Shown here piece by piece: positions 8,582-17,831 of a stretch of DNA of 64,000 nucleotides. This DNA is from Mycobacterium celatum (lineage in GTDB: Bacteria > Actinomycetota > Actinomycetes > Mycobacteriales > Mycobacteriaceae), in the NCBI RefSeq assembly GCF_002101595.1, contig NZ_LQOM01000020.1, positions 62,001 through 126,000 on the forward strand. Direction: 5' to 3'. The notes under the pieces are model-generated. The model saw only the letters and a list, made by a program, of their open reading frames with translations, made no database searches and had not been told where the DNA came from. The position numbers and the translations under genes were made by a program. How positions within the stretch are numbered: position 1 is the stretch's first letter; each line of letters begins with the position of its first letter.

Positions 8582-9799
8582 ATGCGCCACGCCGTGATCT
8601 GCGAACCGGTGCGCACCCCGATCGGCCGCTACGGCGGAATGTTCAAGTCGCTGACCGCCGTCGACCTCGGGGTGGCCGCGCTGAAGGGGCTACTGGGCCG
8701 AACCGGCCTGCCGCCCGAATCGGTGCAGGACGTCATCCTCGGGCACTGCTATCCGAGTAGCGAGGCGCCGGCAATCGGTCGCGTGGTGGCGCTCGACGCC
8801 GGGCTGCCGGTCACGGTTCCCGGCATGCAGATCGACCGCCGCTGCGGCTCGGGTCTGCAGGCGGTCATCCAGGCTTGCCTGCAAATCGTCAGCGGCGACA
8901 GTGATCTCGTCATCGCCGGCGGCGCGGAAAGCATGAGCAACGCCGTGTTCTATTCCACCGACATGCGCTGGGGTGGGGCACGGACCGGTATCCGAGTGCA
9001 CGACGGGCTGGCCCGCGGACGCACCACCGCAGGCGGCCGTCACTACCCGGTGCCGGGTGGAATGTTGGAAACGGCCGAGAACCTGCGCCGCGAGTATGGC
9101 ATTTCGCGGCAGGAGCAAGACGAGCTCGCGGTGACATCGCATCAGAGGGCGGTAGCTGCGCAAAAGAACGGGATTCTTGCCGAGGAGATCATCCCGGTGA
9201 CCGTGCGGACTCGCCACGGCGAGGAGCTGATCGACACCGATGAACACCCGCGCGCCGACACGTCGGTGGAATCGCTGAGCAAGCTCAAACCCGTTCTGCT
9301 GGAACAGGATCCCGACGCCACCGTGACCGCCGGCAATGCCAGCGGACAAAACGACGCTGCCTCGATGTGTGTGGTAACGACACCCGAGAGGGCCGGCGAG
9401 CTGGGCCTGACGCCGCTGGTGCGGTTGGTCTCGTGGGGCGTCGCGGCGGTACCGCCCAACGTCATGGGCATCGGCCCGGTGCCCGCCACCGATGTCGCGC
9501 TCGCGAAGGCGGGGCTCCAACTGAGCGATATCGATCTGATCGAGCTCAACGAGGCCTTCGCTGCGCAAGCACTTGCGGTGATGCGTGAGTGGGGGTTCAC
9601 GGAGGCCGACCGGGAGCGGACCAACGTACACGGGTCCGGGATTTCGCTGGGGCATCCGGTCGGCGCGACGGGCGGCCGGATGCTGGCCACACTGGCGCGC
9701 GAGCTCAACCGGCGCGGGGCCCGCTACGGCCTGGAGACCATGTGCATCGGCGGCGGCCAGGGTCTGGCCGCCGTGTTCGAACGGGTTACGTCGCAATGA
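8582..9799 (+). CDS. Thiolase (acetyl-CoA acyltransferase)
   Basis: This is a 405-residue thiolase that cleaves 3-ketoacyl-CoA with CoA. The nucleophilic Cys88 lies in DRRCGSGLQAV. The remaining active-site blocks are NEAFAAQA (near 322), GHPVGATGGR with the catalytic His (near 357) and CIGGGQG with the second Cys (near 388), all intact, so it should be a functional degradative thiolase. It begins two bases after the SDR stop and its stop overlaps the next start (ATGA). The contrast with the non-canonical thiolase at 32793-33938, which lacks the usual His, is noteworthy. Confidence 0.94.
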   Translation: MRHAVICEPVRTPIGRYGGMFKSLTAVDLGVAALKGLLGRTGLPPESVQDVILGHCYPSSEAPAIGRVVALDAGLPVTVPGMQIDRRCGSGLQAVIQACLQIVSGDSDLVIAGGAESMSNAVFYSTDMRWGGARTGIRVHDGLARGRTTAGGRHYPVPGGMLETAENLRREYGISRQEQDELAVTSHQRAVAAQKNGILAEEIIPVTVRTRHGEELIDTDEHPRADTSVESLSKLKPVLLEQDPDATVTAGNASGQNDAASMCVVTTPERAGELGLTPLVRLVSWGVAAVPPNVMGIGPVPATDVALAKAGLQLSDIDLIELNEAFAAQALAVMREWGFTEADRERTNVHGSGISLGHPVGATGGRMLATLARELNRRGARYGLETMCIGGGQGLAAVFERVTSQ

Positions 9800-11004
9800 C
9801 TATGCCGTTGACCGACCTCACCGTCGTCGAAGTGTCCAGCTTCGTGGCCGCACCGCTATGCGGAATGACGCTCAGCCAGCTGGGTGCCGAGGTGATCCGG
9901 GTCGACCCCATCGGCGGTGCCTCCGACGTGCACCGGTGGCCGCTGGCCGCAAGCGGTACGTCGATCTACTGGACGGGGCTGAACAAGGGAAAGCGTTCGG
10001 CCACAATCGATTTGCGTTCCGGCGAGGGCCAGCAGTTGGTCCAGCGGTTGATCGTCGAGGGCGACGGCGTCGTAGTCACCAACGCCGCGGGCCTGTCCTG
10101 GCTGTCGCATCAGACCCTCGCTGCGCTGCGCTCCGACGTGATCCACGTGCAGTTGCTCGGCCGCGGCGACGGGTCCACCGGCGTGGACTACACGGTCAAT
10201 GCGGCGACGGGATACCCCTTGGTGACCGGCCCACCCAACCACGCCGGACCGATCAACCATGTGCTGCCGGCCTGGGACGTGTGCTGCGGGCTGTACGCTG
10301 CCCTGGCGGTGACAGCCGCCGTACGCCGTCGCGACCAAACCGGCGCGGGCGCGCAGATCAGCATTGCGCTCGAAGACGTCGCACTGGCCACCGCCGGCAA
10401 TCTGGGCCTGCTGACCGAACCTCAAGTCAACGGCACGCAACGGCAGCGGTTGGGCAACGCGATCTACGGCCAGTATGGTCAGGATTTCACCAGCCGCGAC
10501 GGCGTCGCTTTCATGGTCGTCACACTGACCGGGCGGCACTTTCGCGATCTCGTCGAGGTCACCGAAACCGGTGCAGCGGTGTCGGCGATCGCCGAAGCCC
10601 TGGGTGCCGACTTCACCGCCGAGGGGGAGCGCTATCGGTACCGAGATGTGTTGAGCGGGTTGTTCGCAACCTGGTTCGCCGACCACACCGCGGCGGAGAT
10701 CACCGATGCTCTGTCGGCGACCACCGTGCTCTTCGAGCGCTACCGCACGTTCGCCGAGGTCGCCGAAGACGAGAAGGTGACGGCGAATCCGCTGTTTTCC
10801 CGTGTGCACCAAGACGGGCTCGGAGACTATCTCGTACCCGGCATGCCAGCTGCTTTCGACGGCACCCATCCGGCGAGCAAGCCCGCACCCACACTGGGTC
10901 ACGACACCGCTGACGTGCTGACCGAGCGACTGGGGTTGAGTGCCGCCGACATCGAGCGGCTGACAAGCGCGAAGACGATCGCCGCTAAGAGAGGTATGCC
11001 ATGA
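9796..11004 (+). CDS. CaiB/BaiF family CoA-transferase
   Basis: This is a 402-residue class III CoA-transferase that moves CoA between organic acids. The N-terminal block LTVVEVSSFVAAPLCGM and the motif SQLGAEVIRVDP are typical. The catalytic Asp is probably in PAWDVCCGL near residue 157. The ATG at 9796 overlaps the thiolase stop, and the longer upstream frame is rejected because it runs through the thiolase gene. The N-terminal region lacks the usual GPx-K motif positions of formyl-CoA transferases, so the acid pair cannot be named. It likely activates or recycles an intermediate of the same pathway. Confidence 0.88.
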   Translation: MTMPLTDLTVVEVSSFVAAPLCGMTLSQLGAEVIRVDPIGGASDVHRWPLAASGTSIYWTGLNKGKRSATIDLRSGEGQQLVQRLIVEGDGVVVTNAAGLSWLSHQTLAALRSDVIHVQLLGRGDGSTGVDYTVNAATGYPLVTGPPNHAGPINHVLPAWDVCCGLYAALAVTAAVRRRDQTGAGAQISIALEDVALATAGNLGLLTEPQVNGTQRQRLGNAIYGQYGQDFTSRDGVAFMVVTLTGRHFRDLVEVTETGAAVSAIAEALGADFTAEGERYRYRDVLSGLFATWFADHTAAEITDALSATTVLFERYRTFAEVAEDEKVTANPLFSRVHQDGLGDYLVPGMPAAFDGTHPASKPAPTLGHDTADVLTERLGLSAADIERLTSAKTIAAKRGMP

Positions 11005-12194
11005 CCAAGCTCGCCCAGACGGTTGGTCTCACCGAGTTGCAGACCGAGATCGTCGCGACCGTCCGGCAATTCGTGGAGAAGGAAGTCATTCCCAACGCGC
11101 CGGAACTGGAACGCACCGACAGCTATCCGCAGGCCATCGTCGACCAAATGCGGGAAATGGGCCTGTTCGGCCTGATGATCCCGGCCGAGTACGGCGGGCT
11201 GGGCGAGTCGCTGCTGACCTACGCGCTGTGCGTCGAAGAGTTGGCGCGCGGCTGGATGAGCATCTCCGGGGTGCTCAACACGCACTTCATCGTCGCCTAC
11301 ATGGTGCGCCAGCACGGCACCGACGCACAGAAGCAGCGGCTGCTGCCGCGGATGGCGACAGGCGAAGTGCGCGGGGCGTTTTCGATGTCCGAGCCGGAGC
11401 TGGGCTCCGACGTGGCGGCCATCCGCACAAGGGCGGAACGCAACTCCGACGGCACCTACACCATCAACGGCCAGAAGATGTGGCTGACCAACGGCGGCAG
11501 TTCGACACTGGTGGCAACGTTGGTGCGCACCGACGAAGGCGCAGACACGCCGCATCGCAACCTGACGGCGTTCCTCATCGAAAAGCCCGTCGGATTCGGC
11601 GAAGTCGCACCGGGGCTGGTGATACCCGGCAAGATCGACAAGCTGGGCTATAAGGGCATCGACACCACCGAGTTCATCTTCGACGGATATGTGGCCAGCG
11701 CCGACGACATCCTAGGCGGCGTCCCCGGGCAGGGTTTCTACCAGATGATGGACGGCATCGAGGTCGGCCGGGTCAATGTGTCGGCGCGGGCCTGTGGGGT
11801 GGCGCTGCGGGCGTTCGAACTCGGAGTGCGCTACGCGCAGCAGCGCCACACCTTCGGCAAGCCGATCGCAGAGCACCAGGCCATCGCGTTCCAAATCGCC
11901 GAGATGGCAACCAAAGTTGAGGCCGCGCACCTGATGATGGTCAACGCGGCCCGGCTGAAAGACTCCGGCGAGCGCAACGACGTCGCCGCCGGCATGGCGA
12001 AGTATATGGCCAGCGAATTCTGCTCGGAGGTCACCCAGCAGAGCTTCCGCATCCACGGCGGCTACGGGTACTCGAAGGAGTACGAGATCGAGCGGCTGAT
12101 GCGCGACGCCCCCTTCCTGCTCATCGGCGAGGGAACCAGTGAGATACAGAAGCAGATCATCAGCAAGCGACTGCTGGCCGAGTACCGAGTATGA
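11001..12194 (+). CDS. Acyl-CoA dehydrogenase (FadE-type)
   Basis: This is a 397-residue acyl-CoA dehydrogenase. Blocks include FSMSEPELGSDVAAIRT (substrate and FAD contact, near residue 130), WLTNGG, QSFRIHGGYGYSKEYEIER and the C-terminal GEGTSEIQKQIISKRLL. The catalytic Glu position is in GEGTSE. All domains are complete. The ATG overlaps the stop of the CaiB gene and its own stop overlaps the GntR start, so the operon is tightly coupled. With SDR, thiolase and CaiB it can form most of one beta-oxidation round; no hydratase is present in this operon. Confidence 0.93.
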   Translation: MTKLAQTVGLTELQTEIVATVRQFVEKEVIPNAPELERTDSYPQAIVDQMREMGLFGLMIPAEYGGLGESLLTYALCVEELARGWMSISGVLNTHFIVAYMVRQHGTDAQKQRLLPRMATGEVRGAFSMSEPELGSDVAAIRTRAERNSDGTYTINGQKMWLTNGGSSTLVATLVRTDEGADTPHRNLTAFLIEKPVGFGEVAPGLVIPGKIDKLGYKGIDTTEFIFDGYVASADDILGGVPGQGFYQMMDGIEVGRVNVSARACGVALRAFELGVRYAQQRHTFGKPIAEHQAIAFQIAEMATKVEAAHLMMVNAARLKDSGERNDVAAGMAKYMASEFCSEVTQQSFRIHGGYGYSKEYEIERLMRDAPFLLIGEGTSEIQKQIISKRLLAEYRV

Positions 12195-12880
12195 GCGTTC
12201 CGGAATTCGCCGCGCGGCCACAGCTGTCCGAAGACGTTGCGCGCTATGTGCGTAAGCGGATTTTCGACGGCACCTACACGGCGGGGGAGTACGTGCGGCT
12301 CGACCAGTTGGCCGCGGAGTTGGGCATCAGCGTCACGCCGGTGCGTGAGGCACTGTTCGAACTGCGCGCCGAGGGGCTACTGGCGCAACAGCCCCGGCGC
12401 GGTTTTGTGGTCCTGCCGGTGACGGGACGTGATCTCGCTGATGTCGCCAACGTCCAGGCACACGTCGGCGGTGAACTCGCCGCACGTGCAGCGGTCAACA
12501 TCGACGAGGTTCAGCTGCGCGAGCTCAAGGAAATCCAGGCGCAGCTGGAAGACGCCTACGCCGGCGGCGACGACGAGCTCACCGTGCGTCTCAATCACGA
12601 CTTCCACCGCGCCATCAACGTGGCCGCCGACTCGCCGAAACTCGCCCAACTGATGTCCCAGATCACCCGCTACGCACCGGAATCGGTGTTTCCGACCATC
12701 CCCGGCTGGCCGGATCAGTCGATCAAAGACCACCGCCGGGTGCTGGCGGCGTTGGCGAAACATGACGCAGAGTTGGCCCGCAAAGCCATGTCCGAGCACC
12801 TCGCCGCTGGTGCGGCGCCCTTGATTGAGCACCTCGTCGCGCACGGGGTAGTCGATGAAACCAATAGCCCGAACTCATGA
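12191..12880 (+). CDS. GntR-family regulator, FadR subfamily
   Basis: This is a 229-residue regulator with an N-terminal winged HTH (LGISVTPVREALFELRAEGLL) and a C-terminal FCD domain with His-containing helices (RLNHDFHRAIN), which in related proteins bind a metal and an acidic ligand. It is the last gene of the 7839-12880 operon, joined by an ATGA overlap to the acyl-CoA dehydrogenase, so it is probably an autoregulator of that operon, sensing a pathway acid or acyl-CoA. None of the 19-bp repeats found elsewhere lies near this operon, which supports separate control. Confidence 0.9.
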   Translation: MSVPEFAARPQLSEDVARYVRKRIFDGTYTAGEYVRLDQLAAELGISVTPVREALFELRAEGLLAQQPRRGFVVLPVTGRDLADVANVQAHVGGELAARAAVNIDEVQLRELKEIQAQLEDAYAGGDDELTVRLNHDFHRAINVAADSPKLAQLMSQITRYAPESVFPTIPGWPDQSIKDHRRVLAALAKHDAELARKAMSEHLAAGAAPLIEHLVAHGVVDETNSPNS

Positions 12881-12885
12881 GCTCC

Positions 12886-13203
12886 CTATGGCGTCGCCTC
12901 CTGGTTGGTGTCGTAGGTTGCCATGCCGACCTCCAACCATGCGTTCAGCAGCTGTTGGTCTCCCGACGCGGCGACGACATCCTCGTCATCGAGTTGCTCC
13001 GCCGATGCGCAGTGCACAGCGTCGTAGCCGCGCAGCGAAAGCCGGTGCGCCAGTTCAACCGCCCGAGTCACGAGCTGCTCGTCCACCTCGACGACATCCA
13101 TCTCTGACCACATCTGGTCCAGACGTCGGCGCGCTCGAACGTGCGTGCCCTGACTAAGACGTCTCATCCTTCGCGCTTGCGCCAGCGCGGCCGTGCCTTC
13201 CAC
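12886..13203 (-). pseudogene. VapC-type PIN-domain toxin, N-terminally truncated
   Basis: The frame encodes the C-terminal two thirds of a VapC ribonuclease: LRGYDAVHCASAEQL carries the conserved second acidic residue and the later ASGDQQLLNAW the third. Continuing upstream of the GTG at 13203 the same frame gives YTSRLLYVEG, typical of VapC, but reaches a stop near 13225 before the first catalytic Asp. No antitoxin gene is visible on either side. The first quarter of the PIN domain, and so the metal site, is missing. It is very likely a dead toxin. Confidence 0.7.
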
Positions 13204-13356
13204 GTAAAGCAGCCTCGACGTATATGCCGCCGGCTACCCCGACGACCAAGACCTTTACCTACCGTCGTCGTCTTCGACCGCTGTTGTCACTCGTTGACCC
13301 CGTACAGCGATGTTGGTCAATGATCGATTGAGCGCCGCGCTGTTCGACCACCTCGA

Positions 13357-14868
13357 TTAGGACTTCTCGCTCAACAACTCGCGCAGTCGCCGAGCGTCGA
13401 CCTTGCCGGTGGCACCCCGCGGAACCGCGTCATCCGAATCCACCAAGAGCCACACCGTCGGCACCTTGAAGGAACTCAGCAGTGCCCGCGCCGATGCGCG
13501 GAGCTGTTCGACGGTCACGACGGCAGTGTCACACACGACCACCGCGCCAACCCGGTTGCCTTGTGCGCCAGGCACGTTCGTGACAAATGCATTGTCGACA
13601 GCGTCGATTTCCCGCAATGCCCGTTCGACCTCGCCGGGATAGACAGTGGCCCCGCTGACTTTGAACATGTCGTCGGACCTGCCGTGGTAGAACAGAAACC
13701 CGTCGTCGTCGAGTCGGCCGAGATCGCCGGTGGGGTAGAAGCCGTCGATTGTGAAAACATCTTCCCGGCTGCGTCGACAGATGCCGCGCAGCGTATGCGG
13801 CCCCCGGATCTGGATCATCCCTACGCTTCCCGTCGCAACGGGGCGTCCGGTGTCGGGGTCGGTGATCCGGACCTCCATCCCGGCGAACGGCATTCCGCAA
13901 CTGCCCCAGGCGGATCGGGGCATATCGGTGTCGGCGGGGTAACCGCAGTAGGGCCCGAACGCCTCCGTCATGCCGAACAGCGTCGCCCGCGCCCCGGGCT
14001 CCGATCGTTGCTCGGGCGGCAGCAACGCCTCGAGGCTACCCGGCCGCAGCGCCGACAAATCAGCCGTACTGGCATGGCGCGCCAGTGCCTCGGCCTGATC
14101 GGGCCAGCCACGAAACAGCGTGACCCGTTCACGCTCCAGCAGCCGCAACGTGGTTTCCGGCCGCGGGATTTCCTCGGTCACCAGCGTGGCGCCACCCAGC
14201 AGCGCGGAGAGGACACCGCCGCCGAATCCGCCGACCCAGAAGAACGGCATCGGCAGATACAGTCGGGTATCCGCGTCGATGCAGCGGCTGGCCAGACCGG
14301 ATTTCACGGCGCCCAGCGCGCTGCCATGCGAATGCACGACTCCCTTCGGCGGCCCGCTGCTGCCGGACGTGAACATGATGACCATCGGGTCGCTGGGTGT
14401 CACCGTCTCGGTCAGTGCGTCGAAGATCCGGGCGGCACGTTCGGTGGGGCGCATCGTTGCCACCTGGTCGGCGGTCCACACTTGTCGCAGCGCAGGAAGC
14501 TGGTCGCGCTGCAGGTCGTCGAGATAGCGGTGTCCGCGGAATTCTTCAACGCTGACCAGAAACTGCACCGACGCGACCCGCAGCTGGTCCGTCAACTCCC
14601 GTGATTGCAAGAGGGTGCTCAACGGCACCAGTACCGCGCCGATGCGGGTCAGCGCGATCGCGATCTGCACCCAGCGCGTACCGTTGGGCATGATCAGACC
14701 GACTCGACTCCCTTTCACAACGCCGGCCTCGACGAACGTCGCGGCCAAATCGCGTGTGCTCGTGTCGAGTTCGCCGTAGTTCAGTCGGTCGACCGGCTCG
14801 ATCACCATCGGTTTGGCGCCGTGCTCAGCGGCGCGGGCCCGTACCACCCGGTCGATGGTGTCAGGCAT
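13357..14868 (-). CDS. Acyl-CoA synthetase / AMP-dependent ligase
   Basis: This is a 503-residue adenylate-forming ligase. The phosphate-binding loop is MFTSGSSGPPKGVVHSHG, the acyl-pocket/adenine motif is LFGMTEAFG, the hinge motif is YPTGDLGRLDDDGF, and the C-terminal catalytic Lys lies in PRGATGKVDARRL. The start at 14868 (MPDTIDRVV) overlaps the stop of the next upstream ligase by eight bases; the longer frame is rejected. It is the last of three different ligases in one operon. It would convert a carboxylic acid plus ATP and CoA to the acyl-CoA. Substrate range is not predictable, and the three ligases are only distantly similar to each other. Confidence 0.9.
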   Translation of the reverse strand: MPDTIDRVVRARAAEHGAKPMVIEPVDRLNYGELDTSTRDLAATFVEAGVVKGSRVGLIMPNGTRWVQIAIALTRIGAVLVPLSTLLQSRELTDQLRVASVQFLVSVEEFRGHRYLDDLQRDQLPALRQVWTADQVATMRPTERAARIFDALTETVTPSDPMVIMFTSGSSGPPKGVVHSHGSALGAVKSGLASRCIDADTRLYLPMPFFWVGGFGGGVLSALLGGATLVTEEIPRPETTLRLLERERVTLFRGWPDQAEALARHASTADLSALRPGSLEALLPPEQRSEPGARATLFGMTEAFGPYCGYPADTDMPRSAWGSCGMPFAGMEVRITDPDTGRPVATGSVGMIQIRGPHTLRGICRRSREDVFTIDGFYPTGDLGRLDDDGFLFYHGRSDDMFKVSGATVYPGEVERALREIDAVDNAFVTNVPGAQGNRVGAVVVCDTAVVTVEQLRASARALLSSFKVPTVWLLVDSDDAVPRGATGKVDARRLRELLSEKS

Positions 14869-16420
14869 CGAACACCTTCTGTAGCCGGCGCAGGTCGACC
14901 TTGCCGCTGGACAGCAGCGGAATGTCGGCCGGCTGCAGCACCGCAAAGCGTTTGGGAATCTTGTATGCCGACAGTTCGGCCCTCAGCTGATCACGAAGTG
15001 CCGCTTCGTCGAACGGCGTGCCGTTCTCCACGGCCAGCACCGCCGCAACCACCTGTCCGCGTTCGGGATCGGGGATGCCCAGCACATGCGCGACGGCGCC
15101 GCCGGTGACTTTGGTGATCGCCTTCTCCACCTCTGCCGGTGACACGTTGGCACCCGCCGTCTTGATCATCGAGCCGCGGCGGCGGATGAAATATACGAAC
15201 CCATCCCGGTCGACGGCCACCAGGTCACCGGTGTGGAACCAGCCGTCGGCGTCGAAAGACTCCTCGCGGCTGCGTTTGTAGTACCGCTGCATCAGATAGG
15301 GCCCGCGGAGGCACAATTCGCCGAGTTCGCCGTCTTGGACCGGCCTGCCGGTCGACGGTTCGATGACCTTGATGTCGAAGCCGGGCGCGGGCTTACCGAA
15401 CGACCCGCGCCGGTGTTCGGGCTGGTCGGTTTCGTCGCCGCTTAGCAGCACGACGCTGCCGGCCTCGGTGAGGCCGAGCATGTTGTGCCGCAGCTCGGGG
15501 TCGGCCGGCCGCACCTCGGGCGCCATGATCGGATACAGGTTGCCGCGCCGCATCGACGACAGGTCGCGATCCGCGAAACTCGGGTGCCGCGCCAGGTGGG
15601 CGACCCCGGCGACGAAACCGTTGGTGATCGTGGGCTTCTCAGCCTCCAACAGGTCGAGCGTTGCGGCGGCGTCGGTGGCGTTGGAGCACACCAAGGTGCA
15701 TCCGGCGACCAGCGTGGCGAGCACCGCGAACCCGAGGCCGCCAATCCAAAAGAACGGCGAATTGCAGAACAGCTTGTCATCGGCGGTCAATCCGCGAATC
15801 TCGTTGAGATTCTTCTGGTGGCCAAGGAGTGGGGCATGGGTATGCAGGACCCCTTTGGGTGCGCTGGTGGTGCCCGACGTGTAAATGATTGACAGCGAGT
15901 CTGATCCGTCGACGTCGTCCTCCATTGCCGTCACCAGCCGATCGTCGGCAGACCGGCACACCCGGTCGATATCGAATATCGCATGACGCAGCTGCGGCAC
16001 CCGGGTGCTGAACAACCGGTCGGCAGAGTCGAGTTCAACGTCGCAGAGCACTTCCGCCAGCCGTCGCCGGTAGTCGTGCGAGCGGTAAGACGGAGCCGCC
16101 AGGAGGATCTCGACATCGCTGTCCACCAACTGCTCGCGTAACTCCGGCGCGGTGACGAACGTGGAGAACGGGACGACGACGGCACCGATCCGCGCCGCCG
16201 CCAGCATCGCCACGACGAAGGCAACGCCGTTGGGGTACAACAGGCCCACGTGGGTGCCCTTGCCGGCGCCGAGAGCGACGAGACCACGGGCCAGCACCGC
16301 CGAGCGCCGCTCGGCCTCGCCGTAGCTGATGCGCTCCGAGTCGCAGACCAGCAGCGGATGATTCGCGCGTGCACTCGCCTGCCGCCGAAGGACATGCCCT
16401 ACGGTCGAGTCAGCCGGCAT
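14861..16420 (-). CDS. Acyl-CoA synthetase / AMP-dependent ligase
   Basis: This is a 519-residue adenylate-forming ligase with loop IIYTSGTTSAPKGVLHTH, motif MLGLTEAGS, hinge FHTGDLVAVDRDGF and C-terminal catalytic Lys in LSSGKVDLRRL. The substitution of Ser-Ala for the usual Gly-x in the loop (TTSAPKG) is mild. The start overlaps the end of the upstream ligase gene by eleven bases, and its stop overlaps the following ligase start by eight, so all three are translated as a coupled unit. It lies in the minus-strand operon governed by the operator at 20268-20286. Confidence 0.9.
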   Translation of the reverse strand: MPADSTVGHVLRRQASARANHPLLVCDSERISYGEAERRSAVLARGLVALGAGKGTHVGLLYPNGVAFVVAMLAAARIGAVVVPFSTFVTAPELREQLVDSDVEILLAAPSYRSHDYRRRLAEVLCDVELDSADRLFSTRVPQLRHAIFDIDRVCRSADDRLVTAMEDDVDGSDSLSIIYTSGTTSAPKGVLHTHAPLLGHQKNLNEIRGLTADDKLFCNSPFFWIGGLGFAVLATLVAGCTLVCSNATDAAATLDLLEAEKPTITNGFVAGVAHLARHPSFADRDLSSMRRGNLYPIMAPEVRPADPELRHNMLGLTEAGSVVLLSGDETDQPEHRRGSFGKPAPGFDIKVIEPSTGRPVQDGELGELCLRGPYLMQRYYKRSREESFDADGWFHTGDLVAVDRDGFVYFIRRRGSMIKTAGANVSPAEVEKAITKVTGGAVAHVLGIPDPERGQVVAAVLAVENGTPFDEAALRDQLRAELSAYKIPKRFAVLQPADIPLLSSGKVDLRRLQKVFDA

Positions 16421-17831
16421 GAGCCGACTCGTTGAAGTAGGCCCGCACCGCAGTCAGGTCCGGCTTGCCCGACGGCGTCCGGGGAATCTCGTCGACGATC
16501 GCGATGTCGGTGGGAATCTCGTAACGCGCCAACCGCGTCCGAAGGTGGTCCGTCAAAGCGGCAACGTCCGCACTGCCTGCCTCGCGCAGCTCCACCATGG
16601 CGACCGGCGTCTCCCCAAGACGGTTGTCGCGCCGGCCGACCACAGCGGCGCCGGCCACTGCCGGGTGATTCTCCAAAGCGCGCCGCACGTCGTCGGGCAT
16701 CACCTTGAAGCCCCCACGGATGATCGCCTGGTCGGCCCGTCCGACGATCCACAGAAAGCCGTCGGCATCGATGCGTGCGATGTCGGTGGTGCGCATCCAA
16801 TCCGCCGACTGTCCCAGCTGTCCGGGCTTGACCTCGAGCAGCCCGACTTCGTCGGGGCCGAGCGGTGTGCCGTCGTCGCCGACCACCCGCAACTGCGCGC
16901 CGAGGCTGGCGCGTCCCACGCTGCCGCGTTTGGCTGTCCAGTACTTCCGGTAGTCGGCCAACGTCCAGCCGGCGACACCGCCGCCGAATTCCGTTGCCGC
17001 ATAGGAGGTCAACACCGGAATGCCGAATTTGTCATAAAAGGCATCCGCGTCATCCGCGGAGAGCGGCGCAGTCCCCGACGTCACGGCGCGGATGCTCTGC
17101 AGGTCCTCGCGTGTCAAGTCGGAGTGCAGCACCATGCGCAGCGCCGCCGGTACCAGCGACACTGCCCGCGGCTTGTGTCTGCGCACCGCGTCGGCCCACC
17201 GCTCGAGCTGGAATCGCTCCAGCAGCACGAACGGCCTTGCCTCCGCGACACATTGTAGGACCCGGAACACGCCGCCGATGTGTACCAGCGGCGAGTTGAC
17301 GATCGCCACGCCGCGGCGCAGCTCCGTGGGCGCCGGTGACCGGTTGCTGTCTGGGCCCATCACGCTGTGCGCCAGCATGTCGTAGGTGAGGTCAATTCGT
17401 TTGGGGGGTCCGGTTGTTCCGCTGGTCAACATCCGCACCGCAACCCCGGGCCGCTCGGCGGCTCCACCGCCGCCGGAGCTGACCACCGCCAGCTCGCCGA
17501 TCGCATTCGCCGGACGGGAAAGGTCATTGGGCTCGCCGATTATCAGCGGGAGACCGAGCTCTTCGATGTCGGCTTTGGTGCGGTCGTCGCCGCGCGACGG
17601 GTTGATCGTGACGACGGTCGCGCCGCTCAGCAGCGCACCCAGCAGTGCGGCCACATGAGCCGGCTTGTTGCGCAACAGGATGCCGATCTGTCCGGTTCCG
17701 GCGAGGGTCCGGATCTTGGCGGTCGCATCGTCGAGCTGACCCCACGACAACCATTGGCCCTCATACTCGATCGCCGGTGCGTCGGGCTGCAGAGCGAGGA
17801 CGTCGGCGATGCGCTGACTGAGCGGATGCAT
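16410..17831 (-). CDS. Acyl-CoA synthetase / AMP-dependent ligase (short form)
   Basis: This is a compact 473-residue ligase. Loop: RMLTSGTTGPPKRIDLTY; pocket motif: SYAATEFGGG; hinge: MRTTDIARIDADGF; catalytic Lys: RTPSGKPDLTAVR. The usual loop Gly after PPK is replaced by Arg. It is the intact paralogue of the damaged ligase at 5437-6493 and was used to size that deletion. The start at 17831 forms a TGATG overlap with the upstream crotonase stop; a longer open frame extending to 18332 is a shadow of that crotonase. It has a short N-terminal domain compared with FadD19-like enzymes. Confidence 0.9.
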   Translation of the reverse strand: MHPLSQRIADVLALQPDAPAIEYEGQWLSWGQLDDATAKIRTLAGTGQIGILLRNKPAHVAALLGALLSGATVVTINPSRGDDRTKADIEELGLPLIIGEPNDLSRPANAIGELAVVSSGGGGAAERPGVAVRMLTSGTTGPPKRIDLTYDMLAHSVMGPDSNRSPAPTELRRGVAIVNSPLVHIGGVFRVLQCVAEARPFVLLERFQLERWADAVRRHKPRAVSLVPAALRMVLHSDLTREDLQSIRAVTSGTAPLSADDADAFYDKFGIPVLTSYAATEFGGGVAGWTLADYRKYWTAKRGSVGRASLGAQLRVVGDDGTPLGPDEVGLLEVKPGQLGQSADWMRTTDIARIDADGFLWIVGRADQAIIRGGFKVMPDDVRRALENHPAVAGAAVVGRRDNRLGETPVAMVELREAGSADVAALTDHLRTRLARYEIPTDIAIVDEIPRTPSGKPDLTAVRAYFNESAHAG

